A stretch of 64,000 bases of DNA from Deroplatys truncata (Eukaryota; Arthropoda; Insecta; Mantodea; Mantidae): positions 281,507,341 to 281,571,340 of the forward strand of contig CM060990.1 in the NCBI GenBank assembly GCA_030765065.1, in the 5' to 3' direction. The position numbers and the translations under genes were made by a program. Numbering within the stretch: position 1 is the first letter of the stretch; every line of letters starts with the position of its first letter. Positions 47,037 to 58,560 of the stretch are shown piece after piece. The notes under the pieces were generated by a model that saw only the letters and a list, made by a program, of their open reading frames with translations, did not search any database and had not been told where the DNA came from.

Positions 47037-48200
47037 AGATTCAATTTTGTCATTGTGTGGATTTTGTGCGAACCAACTTCCCAGTGTGCCAACATTCAAC
47101 ATGCGTTGCCCGAACAAACAACGTGCAATTTGTGCCTTATCAAGTGGTATCGGCACTATTAAATGTGTGTGTGTGCGCGAGTATGTGCCTAGTATCCGTG
47201 CGCCGACAAGGGAAAAAATCATTTGCCTACCGGACAGGGACAGTCACGAAAATTAGAAAGGGCTTCGTCAACCACTACAGCAAACGCCTACCAACCAGGG
47301 AAAACCTATGAAAAAAGCAGACATAGCTTGCATTCGTCTACCAACCAGAGAAAACCCCGAAAAACTAGTTATTTTTTTTAAAAAAAACAGAAAGAAAAAA
47401 AAGAAAACAAAAACAAAAGAAAAAAAAGAAGAAAAAAAGACGGATAATATAAGTATGGCAACTGTAACGGTTTACGGCAAACGCGCGCGCCGCGCAATGC
47501 ATCACGCCGGGCAATATTTTTCAAGTTATCGCGCAGTTTGCAGCTCTTTCATCGCAGCGGGCATATCGTGACGCACATCCACTGTTGATTACCACTCTTG
47601 CGTCTGTCATATTGACCACTAACCTCAAATCCCCTCGTTCTTCACTTCTTGTCTCCGCCATCTTGTTTAGTTCACATTTTTGCCACCGCTCCTCACATCT
47701 CCGAACCAGATTGCCGGCAAGAACAGATCTCGTTCATTCACACCTCGACGGTTGACTCGACAGTAGCTACTGTCAACACCTACGTCGTACACTTTTTGAC
47801 CGCTTTCGACCGGCTATGAGAACCCTGCTCCTACGTACGCTAGCGACCATTACGATGGTCCAGTACCAGGTTTTTGGTATAGTTAAATTACGTCTGTGCA
47901 AAGGGCGTCTGTACCGCTTTAAAAAACCTAGGTATATCAGTGCGTAGTGATGTTGGTTGATCTTAAAGCTGGTTAAGCATTTTCAAAAACAGTTTGCTTT
48001 TATTTTTTTGCGTCCCGTGAAGCTGCTGCGCTTTTGGTGATGCATCAACACCAGTAAGAGGTAAGTACCACACGCATAATTATTTTTCGGGCCTGCTCGG
48101 CGTAGGAATATATCCTTTCGTGTTTTGGTACTGTAACCTCAAATCTCCTTACCCTCCTCTTTCATCCGCCATCTTGTTTAGTTCTCACGTTCGCCACCGC
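47037..48200. repeat. inner part of right arm
   Basis: Mirror of about 40,690-41,850. It includes the A-rich tract (47,380-47,437), CGGCAAACGCGCGCGCCGCG and GGTCCAGTACCAGGTTTTTG. A ~80-bp piece (GACGGATAATATAAGTATGG onward) is also present just outside the arm at 46,940-47,015 as a direct copy. Confidence 0.8.
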
Positions 48201-50160
48201 ATCTCCTTGTCGCCGACCCCCCGCCATTTTTAGTACCCACTATTTTAACCTCAAAATCTGCTCTTCTAATCTCTTGCTTCCGTCATCTTCTTTTAGTTCC
48301 CATTCTCACCACCGCGTCTCCTTGCCCCCACCTCTTGCGACCGTCATGTTGACCACTAACCTCGAAATTTCCTCGTCCTTAAACCTCTTGTCACCGCCAT
48401 CTTGTTTAGTTCCCATTTTCGCCACCGCGTCTCATATCGCCCCATCTCTCTCTATCCACTCAAGAAAACTACCATCCAACGTTCAAAAATTGCTGATGAG
48501 TTCTGGAGAGGCTGTTGCAAATCTTGTTGGTAGGAAAACTTACCTTTCCCATCACCTCCAACATACCCCACTCCTTCACCTTTTTCTTTCCACCAATCAT
48601 AATCTCTCTTATTCTTACCAATCAACAACTTTCATTTGTTCCTTTCCACCAATAACATCACTTCTTATCCCCACCAATCACAACTTCACACGTCACTTTC
48701 TGTTATACTTTTTATCCCTCGTTCGCCATCTTTTCCCTCTTTCAGGCCCACCTCCGCACAGACAACACCTCGCCGCTCCGCTCCTCTCCATCACGTGTCC
48801 TCCATACTCTTTTATCTTCCTTCCTTCATCTTCCACCCGAATTAACGTGGCCACCGCATCTCCTTGTCGCCGACCCTCCGCCATTTTTAGTTCCCACTAT
48901 TTTAACCTCAAAATCTACTCTTCTAAGCTCTTGCTACCGCCATCTTCTTTTAGTTCCCATTCTCACCACCGCGTCTCCTTGCCCCCACCTCTTGCGACCG
49001 CCATGTTGACCACTAACCTCGAAATTTCCTCGTCCTTAGACCTCTTGTCTCAACCATCTTGTTTAGTTCCCATTTTCGTCACCGCATCTCATATCGCCCC
49101 ATCTCTCTATCCACTCATGAAAACTACCATCCAACGTTCAAAAGTTGCTGATGAGTTCTGGAGAGGCTTTTGCAAATCTTGTTGCTAGGAAAATTTACCT
49201 TTCCCATCACCTCCAACATACCCCACTCCCACACCTTTTTCTTTCCACCAATCATAATCTCTCTTATTCTTACCAATCAACAACTTTCATTTGTTCCTTT
49301 CCACCAATAACATCACTTCTTATCCCCACCAATCACAACTTCACACGTCACTTTCTGTTATACTTTTTATCCCTCGTTCGCCATCTTTTCCCTCTTTCAG
49401 GCCCACCTCCGCACAGACAACACCTCGCCGCTCCGCTCCTCTCCATCACGTGTCCTCCATACTCTTTTATCTTCCTTCCTTCATCTTCCACCCGAATTAA
49501 CGTGGCCACCGCATCTCCTTGTCGCCGACCCTCCGCCATTTTTAGTTCCCACTATTTTAACCTCAAAATCTACTCTTCTAAGCTCTTGCTACCGCCATCT
49601 TCTTTTAGTTCCCATTCTCACCACCGCGTCTCCTTGCCCCCACCTCTTGCGACCGCCATGTTGACCAATAACCTCGAAATTTCCTCGTCCTTAGACCTCT
49701 TTTCCCAACCATCTTGTTTAGTTCCCATTTTCGTCACCGCATCTCATATCGCCCCATCTCTCTATCCACTCATGAAAACTACCATCCAACGTTCAAAAGT
49801 TGCTGATGAGTTCTGGAGAGGCTTTTGCAAATCTTGTTGCTAGGAAAATTTACCTTTCCCATCACCTCCAACATACCCCACTCCCACACCTTTTTCTTTC
49901 CACCAATCATAATCTCTCTTATTCTTACCAATCAACAACTTTCATTTGTTCCTTTCCACCAATAACATCACTTCTTATTCCCACCAATCACAACTTCACA
50001 CGTCACTTTCTGTTATACTTTTTATCCCTCGTTCGCCATCTTTTCCCTCTTTCAGTCCCGACCTCCGCACAGACAACACCTCGCCACCCCGCTCCTCTCC
50101 ATCACGTGTCCTCCATACTCTTTTATCTTCCTTCCTTCATCTTCCACCCGAATTAAAGAA
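48200..50160 (+). repeat. 655-bp tandem units, right arm (three copies)
   Basis: Equivalent points at 48,636, 49,291 and 49,946 are exactly 655 bp apart. They contain repeated CCACCAATCA, TACCAATCAACAAC and CCACCAATAACATC (CCAAT boxes), and CCGCCATCTTGTTTAGTTCC / CCGCCATGTTGACC / CCGCCATTTTTAG (YY1/PHO-like). Since 655 is not a multiple of three, the 232-304 codon frames here drift between units and are not genes. Confidence 0.9.
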
Positions 50161-50255
50161 CCAATCACATTTCGTCTTATTTTTACCAATCAAAACACTC
50201 CACGTCACTTCCTGTTTTTCGTTCATCTTTCCCTAATCCTCAATTCTTTTAGCTC

Positions 50256-50389
50256 GTCCCGGATGAACCAATTGCAATAACGATAATCCTTCCGCTCATG
50301 TCGCTTTTCAAACTTACCGCCGTCGCTCGCAGCGACACTAGCGCCCCTAGCGGCAGGATTATCGTTAATCCAATTGGCTCATCTGGGAC
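50256..50389. repeat. terminal hairpin, right end
   Basis: Mirror of 39,157-39,300, about 10 bp shorter in the loop. It contains CTAGCGCCCCTAGCGG (50,338-50,353), the CTCF-like sequence in opposite orientation to the left end. Confidence 0.8.
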
Positions 50390-50399
50390 TTATACTACT

Positions 50400-50405
50400 A
50401 ACGCA
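50400..50405. repeat. 6-bp target-site duplication, right (AACGCA)
   Basis: Follows the right terminus (...CTTATACTACT) and matches 39,141-39,146. Confidence 0.93.
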
Positions 50406-51311
50406 TTATACCAGAATTTTTGAAAACGGCTATTTGTCAGAAATTTATTGATGGCAGAGTATATGGAATTCTGCTTGGAGAGAATGGTTACCCACAACGG
50501 CCCTACCTTTACACTCCTATACTGGATCATCACATGAGAACCCCAGCAGAACGAAGGTAATTTCCAGTTGAATACTTACGAGTCATAAGAATAATATGGG
50601 GGGGGGGGAGAAAATATGTGTGAAATATACATGTACAATAGTAAGAGATTAGCGGCTGTGTAATTAAAAACACAATCTAATTTACTTGTATGTTTGCTGT
50701 TGTATTAGTAATGCAGACATTTTCAGCTTGTCTTAATTTTAAGAACTTAGATCATTACATTGGCTGGTATACCAGCAGATACCCATATTTTAAGATAAAT
50801 GGATGCATGTTGTTCAATTATTCATACCTGTCTTTGCTTCAAAAAGCATAACCAAAATTTAAATTTACCAGAGCTAAATTTTTACAAGAATAGGCAGTGA
50901 AATATAACTACTTGTACCTTTCATTTCAGATACAACAAAGCTCACAAATTTGCTAGAGATATAACAGAATGACTCAACGTGATAAAGAAACACAGGTTTT
51001 CTTGTCTAAGGAGGAAATTACTTACAAAAGCAATAATTGTTGCATGTGCTATTTTATGCAACACTGGCATTCTGAGGCGAGATTACTTCAAGAATGTGGA
51101 AGTATATCCAGTTGAGGGTGTACCTGTGGCCAATGCCATTGCTGTACAGAAACCACGAGGACATATTCTCAGGCAACAATTCATACAAAGACATTTCAAC
51201 TCAGCATTTATATGTAACATGGAGCATGGCAGATCCAGGAGAGGACAGCAGCTGTTACTCATTTCAGGATTGTGCATTTTATTATTATTATTGTTAATCA
51301 GTTTTTTATGA

Positions 51312-51680
51312 AGTTTACATCTTCGGACAGCCAATTACACTAAAGTGGACATCCTTTCATATTGACAGAAATCATTCTGTCCTATCTATCCATTGTCTCA
51401 AATGTCACTCCTTCATAGTTTCCATAACTCCATTCTTCCATGTTCTTGGAGGTCACCTTTTCGTCACCTTGATGTCATCTATTCAAAAACAATCCTTGGT
51501 AGCCTAGCTTGATCCATACACATCACATGCCCATAGCATGTTAATTGTTATGTTGAAGTATCATATAGTATATTGTTGTAACCTCATATAATAATATCAT
51601 AAATTTAGATAGTGGAACAGAAAGGTACCTGGGAATTTACTTTACTTCTCACATTAACATGAGGCCGATGGGGGCGAGCC
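51312..51680. other. region after the Harbinger exon, no gene recognised
   Basis: It contains CATGTTCTTGGAGGTCACCT and similar text that might be an old LINE remnant on the minus strand, but I cannot place it. Confidence 0.35.
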
Positions 51681-54600
51681 TAAAATATACCTTAAAACAT
51701 GCTTAAATACACTTAAAATTGCAGGATTAAGGAATATGATTACCTGTTCTAATAACCACACCATAATCAACTTTGGATGGCCACTATATTCCACTGAAAT
51801 TCATAGACTACATTTTCCATTTGCTTCCACAAGGACCTCCATGTCTACCATGTGTTATCCCTTCAATTGCCAGACACAAAGAGAGAGAGGCACTTCCTGA
51901 CCTTGCCACAAATAACACATTATCCCCTCCCTTACGGTACATCACATCCTGTCCGTATTGCCAACACTAGCATCCCAGTGCTACCAACACATCACATCTC
52001 CTGGAGCTACCCAGATCGACGTCCTTATCGAAACAGAAGGACAAAACAAAGAAATACATAAAAATAAATAAATGACATGCTTTACAAAAAAGAATTACAC
52101 AACCCAAATTGTTTTAACACAGACGAGAATTTGGATGTTTGAAATGTTATATAATGGAGCACAAATGTCTATCAAAAGAAATTAAGTGACTTATTTCATG
52201 TTAACATGTTTGTAGTAGCCATTATATGTCCATAGAGTTTTGAGTGCCATCGATGATATGTGTTTAAAGGTATATTACAAATTTTCGAGTGAGTCCCGCA
52301 CACGCATATTGTACATTGCTACTGACTGTAACTACCCTGCACTATAGTTTAGGTATTTATAAGAGAATCTCTAATATCACCCATAGTGAAGAAATCTCAG
52401 CTGTAGAGTCCTTTCTTGCTGACAACGAAACTTGAGGATTATAATAAGGGGGCAATCACTGACTTGGATTGCGCCCCAACAGCTTTTTTGCTACATAATG
52501 TGCAGATATCAGTCAGCAGCTCCCCTGGGCTTGCATCTAGCATCGGGTGTGTCTCATCACAGCAGGCTCACTCCGTTGGACACTCGTACTCTACATACAG
52601 CAATGTGTCACTACAACATGAATTTCAAACAGGTATAACTTGTGCTCCCAAAACAAAATTATACATAAAAGAAAATAGTATATCATTTAAAATAGTTAGC
52701 ATGAACAGAAAAGGCCACAATTTTGGCAAAAGTTAACAAAAATGAAGTCTTAGTAACGAACCTACAAAGAATTACAAGCTGACATATAAATTAAATATAA
52801 GAGAAGATTACAAGCTGACGCTGTACAGTAAATTCTTAACAATCAGGAAAATATCAAAGTACATAAGTATTACATCAATTATATCAATCATCTATGCACA
52901 GTAAATCAAAATACAAAATAGCAAGTCATTTGGGATCCCAAACTTAAACCTAACCAGCTGGTACAAAATAATTGACAAAAATGATAGTGCACTTATCATA
53001 CATACATAACAATAAAACAAAATCATTCATAATAACCAAAACTCAGATAACACAAAACACTCAATTTAATGACTACCAAAACTACTGCCCTCATTACAGC
53101 ATGCTTCAAAATAAGTATCCCAATACATGCACCAAACTACAAATGCCCATGTTTGAATCTCTATAGCACCACAAATTGGCATTCGCATTAATATCATTAT
53201 CCTTCTATACTGCTCATTAGCAGCATCATCATTCATATCGTCATCCTCATTCTCATTATGCACAATAATTACTGAGGAAAAGAAATTTGTGCATGGACAT
53301 AGCTCATCCAACTAGCTGCAAAATAGTAAAGAAAGCAAAAGTACCTGACATAGGCATAAATTCAGAAAATCACATTAGCATTTCAGGAATAACACACAAA
53401 TAATATAGCATTACACTGTTGCATCCACATCTACAGGCTTAAAATGAAGCTGAAAAACAGATGGTACCAAAACTTGTTGCATAAACTCAAAAAAAATTAT
53501 TCTCATTGCATTGCACCTCTTTTGTGAACACATCACACATGCTATACCGGGTATGTTTCAGCACCACCAATATGCAAAACATCTCTCAACTCGTCCTAAT
53601 ATTCCAGGGACGTGCTAGTCCTCCTGAAAACTCACAACATTCAAATTTCAAGGGTACATTGTAGCTATCCCATCGAAGCTTACATTAACTCATCACGTCT
53701 CACTACCACCCTCAGGGTTACTCTTCAGCACTCCCACCGAGGCAAATCTTCCAAATACTACTCACATACACACATAAATACACAAAATTTATGCAACAAC
53801 TTCTGCAAAGAAAGATCACAGCATCATAATGAAACACAAAATCAAGCCAAAAGAATACAACAGAATAAAACACATCATTTGCAAAGCAGTAACCTCATCT
53901 ATCATTCCTGCAAATCAAAGGCTATTAAGCATTGGTCATTAAAGCAAAAATTTAGTATAACTGTTTCCATCAGAAAACTTTTCACTTGTTTAAAATATAT
54001 ATACCACACTTTGGTGCACACAATGTGCACATACTTATACCTTGGTTTTTTTTTCTTTCTTTTTCTTTTACCACCAAATTCTAATACAACTGTCCAAGTT
54101 CTTGTAATACACATGTAGCGACACCATCGGCATCCAATGGGTGATGGATAAATCCTGCTGGTCCATGTTAGGTGATTTTTGAAACTGTGTAGGTCTCTGC
54201 AATAGTGGTACAGCTCGTGGTGACTGAAACCAATTAAACTATCAATCTGATTAGTCATGTGAAATACATTCAGGAACTGCGTAGTCAGGCAAAACGAATT
54301 ATGATGAGAATGATGATGGCGAAAAGTTTGAAACCACAATGCAGCAGTATCTTTCAAGTAACATGGAAAACATTTCAATTTCATATCACCAAACCAAGCA
54401 TTAGCAGTAGCAAACATTTCAAAATTTTGAAGAAAATCATGTGCTGACAAATTACTAGAATTTTCAAAATAAAGAGGTTCAATGACTGGTCTAGAAACAG
54501 CTGGCTACATTGTACTAACAGGAGCAAGCTGATCAGGCACTGCAGGCAGTAATTGTGTATGAAAAGGTGCACCAGCACTATAAATAAATTCTTCCTCACT

Positions 54601-55402
54601 GTGTTAACTAATTGGTGCAATAACCACATCAGAATTTTGCATAGTGCATCACTTAGGCATTTTAACCACAGAAAAACTACTTTGTAACGTAGAAAATACT
54701 ATAACCTCAGGCAGTAGATAACAAATATAGAAAAACCAAAGTTGCACGTCACACTTCATAGGATGTAATCTCTTATAAACACACACAATTAATTTTTAGA
54801 GCACTGGCACTAACATTCACTTCACATGGTTTAATTTAGTTTCATTTACAACATAAAACATCACACGTGCTCACTGGGTGGGAAGAGGTAACACGTGGTA
54901 ATTACATGGAGCAACACTCCAAAACACTGAACACTCAAAAACAAACTCAAACTCAAACTTCCAACACTCCAAAAATTATACCAATATAAATATGCCAAAA
55001 TAAATTACATAATTAAAATTTATAACCAAACAGATGAATAAACCCCTTTTCTAAAGAACTGAAACCGAAATATGTATACCTCACGTTGAAACACCTAAAA
55101 ACATGCTTGAGTACACTTAAAATTGCAGGATTAAGGAATAGGATTACCTGTTCAAATAACCACACCATACTCAACTTTGGATGACCACTATATTCCACCG
55201 AAATTCACAGATTACGTTTTCTATTTGCTTCCACGAGGACCTCCATGTCCACCACGTGTTATCCCTTCAATTGCCAGACACAAAGAGAGAGAGGCACTTC
55301 CTGGCCTTGCTGCAAATAACACGTTATCCCCTCCCTTATGGTATGTCACATCCTGTCTGTGTTGCCAACCCCAGCATCCCCAGTGCTACCAACGCGTCAC
55401 AA
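51681..55402 (-). mobile_element. Gypsy-like LTR retrotransposon fossil
   Basis: Two direct repeats of about 315 bp, at 51,681-51,992 and 55,085-55,402, share ACTTAAAATTGCAGGATTAA, CCTTCAATTGCCAGACACAA and CCCCTCCCTTA. Read on the minus strand they start TGTGA, as LTRs do. Between them a minus-strand Gag fragment is recognisable (about 54,250-54,450: FLQNFEMFATANAWFGDMKL, then YLKDTAALWF). No protease, reverse transcriptase or integrase can be recognised. The element is old and heavily broken, and the LTRs differ by many bases. Confidence 0.7.
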
Positions 55403-55929
55403 TATTTTGTTTAATGTACATTTCCTGTCTTATTTTATTATTCCTAATTTTATGACTTCAGAATGGCCCAAATAATGGCATTTCCAATGTCAAAAATATT
55501 TGTTTGTATCTATATATGAATTGCCATATTTCTGAAACATATAAAAGTGTACTTTTAACAATGGTGTTGCAATTTTTCTCTTTTTGTTTCTCTTGTTATC
55601 TGAGAGCGTACATACAGTGTATAAATTTAAATACGTCCTGTGAACCAGATTTAGCTTAAGATTTTGACAGCAGAAGTTCTTCCAGCTTTTAAACACACTA
55701 GTATATTTGCTGCCAAACCTAAGCCTGGGTAAAGTGTGATGGAAAGCTATTACATGTTACATTTTTGGTAAATTAGCAGGTATCTATATCATGTCAGTTT
55801 TATCCATCTATGTTTCAAAACTTTAAATAGGAGATAATTTTGTGTGCTCTTTAGTATACTGATATTCTGTAATTACACAATACACCTACATTTTTGCACC
55901 AATAAACAATGATGTTTTACATTACTCCT

Positions 55930-56110
55930 TTTATTTCAGATACAATACAGTTCACAAATCAATAAGGAACATAATAGATCGAATGGAATATGGAAGCAAA
56001 GATTTTCATGCCTAAAAAGGAAACCACTCATTAAAGTATTGACAACTGAAGCAAGGTTATCAGAACAATACAAAATGAAAACTATTAAAATGTCAGTTAT
56101 GCAATTTTGT
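55930..56110 (+). pseudogene. second, diverged copy of Harbinger exon 4
   Basis: After TTTTATTTCAG the sequence ATACAATACAGTTCACAAAT reads YNTVHKSIRNIIDRMEYGSK. This parallels YNKAHKFARDITE at 50,930 and the family motif YNRAHxxTRNVIER. Downstream text (TTTTCATGCCTAAAAAGGAA) also aligns with 50,995 onward. It has stops soon after. It marks a second old Harbinger copy or a duplicated exon. Confidence 0.6.
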
Positions 56111-57821
56111 TTCTTCAACGATGATATGTAAAATGGGGTATTCTGGTTTTAACAAGTGGTAACCCTCTAAGCAATGCAATTAACTAGATAATTTAAAATA
56201 TGCAAAAAATTATTGATTCCCAGTAGTTTCGTTTCTGATTATTCCCAGAACTGTGCATAAACTTGAGCATCATTTCCATTTCATACATTTATCGCCTGAA
56301 ATGACCTACCAAGTTAAAGAATGTTAAACCTCAAATACATATAATAACCAATGTTGCAATATTGAAAATCAGAGTGTACAGAACATGCTAATGAACTATT
56401 TCATAACACGTTTCTGGTATATCTACTATTTAACATTTTGTTTTGAAATAAATGAATTACTTACACCATAATTAGATGTTACATCAAAACTATAATTAAA
56501 TGAATAATAATAAGTTTGAAACAGTTCTTGGTTTAAAAATTATAATTCACATGTTAACAGTATTAATATTTTGCATGCAATTAATTTTTATTAAAGAAGT
56601 AATAAAATGAATTACTTATTGTTATTATAAGTTTCACCATTCTGTTAGCTTATAATTAAACTCATTCTCAAGGATGGAATATAAAATACTGTAAATACTT
56701 GATTTTAATGTTATTTGCGTTGATAAATCGTAAAGGTTGAAACTTGCTAGGAAGTTATAGCACATTTCTTACAGTGTTCCTTTAACAAAGTAATGCCAAA
56801 GCTAATGAACTACGAGCTAAACAGCTTGTAAATACATAATTTGCATACAAGATTGTACATAGGTAATATCCATATTGCTCTATATATTATATGAAGTCAA
56901 TATGATATAATGCAGCATTGTTTATTCAGCAACTGACATGTCGACCAACCAGAGATAAGAAAAGAATCATTATTGGGGACCAGAAGGAGTGTCTTACAGA
57001 AGGTCATTGTAAGTCGCAGGAAAACTGTGAACAGAAGAGGTTGCTAACATCGCGGATGATAGAGTTCCATAATTTACGAAGCAAAAATTATGTGATGGTA
57101 ATAATGAGATAATTGAGTATAATGCAACTATTCAAGAAAGTATTCATAGTAGAGCATATAACAAAAGAAACCTAATATTTGTTATACTAGGTAGCATTTA
57201 CAAAATAATTAATATTTGCTATGAATAATTTAAGTAAAGCAAAATTATGAGGTACAGCTTATATTAAAAGGTCAGCATAAAACATGATACATTCATAGTG
57301 ACAAATCAAGCTATCACTTTGGAAATAATTTTAGGAGTGTTCTGAAAACAAAACCGGTTATTAATGTTTAAATCTGGAATTTATTTAAGCATTACTGTCG
57401 GGTCTGGTTTTTGTTTATTGTAAGAAAGACCAAATATTGAAAATATTGCAAAGGACCATAATAGAATGATAACAGTTAAGATATTTGTAAGAATAATGAG
57501 TTTAGTCACTTCAGTTTTAGGCTAACATATTGTCCCTCCTCTGACAATTTAGCGAAACTGAAAAATGATGAATAAGCAACAAGAAAACTATTTTTATACT
57601 TTAAACGATATCCCAATGCTAAAGTGGGGCATCTGCAGCTGATATGGTATAGACCAATTACATGAAAAAGATCATATAATATTTGACTTTTCATAAACAG
57701 TTATTAATTAAAATAAGCGTGTACATATTGTGGTTTCATTATTTTGCCAAAGGTGGGACACTATACAACGCAGTTTTCTAGTTTAAATTTTATGCCCAGT
57801 TATGCCCTAATTAACACATTT
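56111..57821. other. AT-rich intergenic, no gene recognised
   Basis: A 64-codon frame at 56,918-57,112 (with CLTEGHCKSQENCEQKR) has no clear family. Otherwise the sequence is very AT-rich with no supported feature. Confidence 0.4.
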
Positions 57822-58495
57822 TCATTTTAAGTTCCAATTCCAATAAATGCATTTCCTCCTTTCTTCTCTCCTCTGCCTCAAATGCTTTTTCTTCTTTTCC
57901 TCCTCCCACTCAAAACCTTGTCTCCTCCTCTCTTCTTCCTTCCTGGCATTTTCTCTCTTCTCTCCTGCATCTTCTGCAAGAAGATGCAGCTCTTTCTCCC
58001 AGAGAGACTGAAGCTTTAGATCATACTCCATCTGGAGTCTATGCATTTTTATCCCCAGTTCCAGTTCTTCCTCCAAAAGGCTCTCCCTCAAAAGGCATTT
58101 TTTTGGAGGTGGCTTTGATAGTGATGGAAGAGTTTGACCTATAAAGAAGCAGATTTATTAAATGCTATTATTTGCAGTGGAACAGGTATCCACTGTCGTA
58201 TCATTGTTTAAATTATTGTTATCTTCTGCTTCTTTGACAGCGATGTCTTTGTCACTAGATGCATCATTTGACTGATCTGTAACATATCAATATAAAACAG
58301 TCAATGCTGCTTTTGACAGCAATAATAAACAGTAGATAATAGTAATAAAACCACACTATTTATTATATACATTAAATAAAAATGTAATCGTTTTAAATAC
58401 AAGGAATATATATTTTATTAGTTTCTTAAATTACCTTGTGAGTAAGAATCGGCAGTAATGTTTTCGGTGGTGACATGAGTACACTGCGAGTCTGA

Positions 58496-58560
<65 letters not shown>

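Larger units (their letters stand above)
39147..50399. mobile_element. giant inverted-repeat element without polymerase, 11.25 kb
   Basis: The termini are AGTAGTATAAGTCCCGG and its complement, flanked by the 6-bp duplication AACGCA in a Harbinger transposase exon. The inverted arms are about 2.7 kb (39,147-41,850) and 3.36 kb (47,037-50,399). The difference equals one 655-bp tandem unit. The interior (5.2 kb) is a mosaic of tandem duplications, dispersed-repeat copies, a 75-bp satellite and a GC-rich block. No polymerase, integrase, capsid or transposase gene is seen. The 6-bp duplication and AGTAG start match the PolB palindrome at 21-36 kb, so a non-autonomous Polinton-like element is the best guess. 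A Foldback-type DNA transposon is the main alternative. Confidence 0.8.
37651..51311 (+). pseudogene. PIF/Harbinger (HARBI1-like) transposase, spliced, split by an 11-kb insertion
   Basis: Exon 1 (37,651-37,930) reads ENPLEHYSNLQFFKCYRFSK and GLPVPPLHQILCALGFYATG, and has one TAA (37,741) and a shift near 37,815. Exon 2 (38,508-38,679) reads NLRQFVKFPLMEQQ. Exon 3 starts near 38,987 with VIEGTHIPIQSSGGQFAELY (DDE domain, first Asp replaced by Glu in the D/EGTHI motif) and DIVSHWSGSTH. It stops at the insertion and resumes at 50,406 with YTRIFENG, then GENGYPQRPYLYTPILDHH after another shift. Exon 4 (50,930 onward) reads YNKAHKFARDITE, a stop, then KAIIVACAILCNTGI, the typical end of the nuclease domain. 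GT-AG borders are visible for all introns. It derives from a Harbinger transposon or a domesticated copy and is now dead. Confidence 0.85.

Noticed and set aside
21242-50399. Assembly artefact as the sole explanation for the palindromes
   Set aside because: Each has single-copy cores, arms of unequal length, base differences between arms and exact 6-bp target duplications in unrelated flanks. Long-read confirmation would still be worthwhile.
39147-50399. Calling the second palindrome a Drosophila-type Foldback or Galileo element
   Set aside because: Tandem-repeat arms fit, but those families are known for longer target duplications (about 9 and 7 bp) and the ends here match the PolB palindrome instead. 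It is kept as an alternative.
53612-54118. 168-codon plus-strand frame
   Set aside because: It lies antisense within the LTR retrotransposon fossil and shows only low-complexity His/Ser/Thr-rich text.
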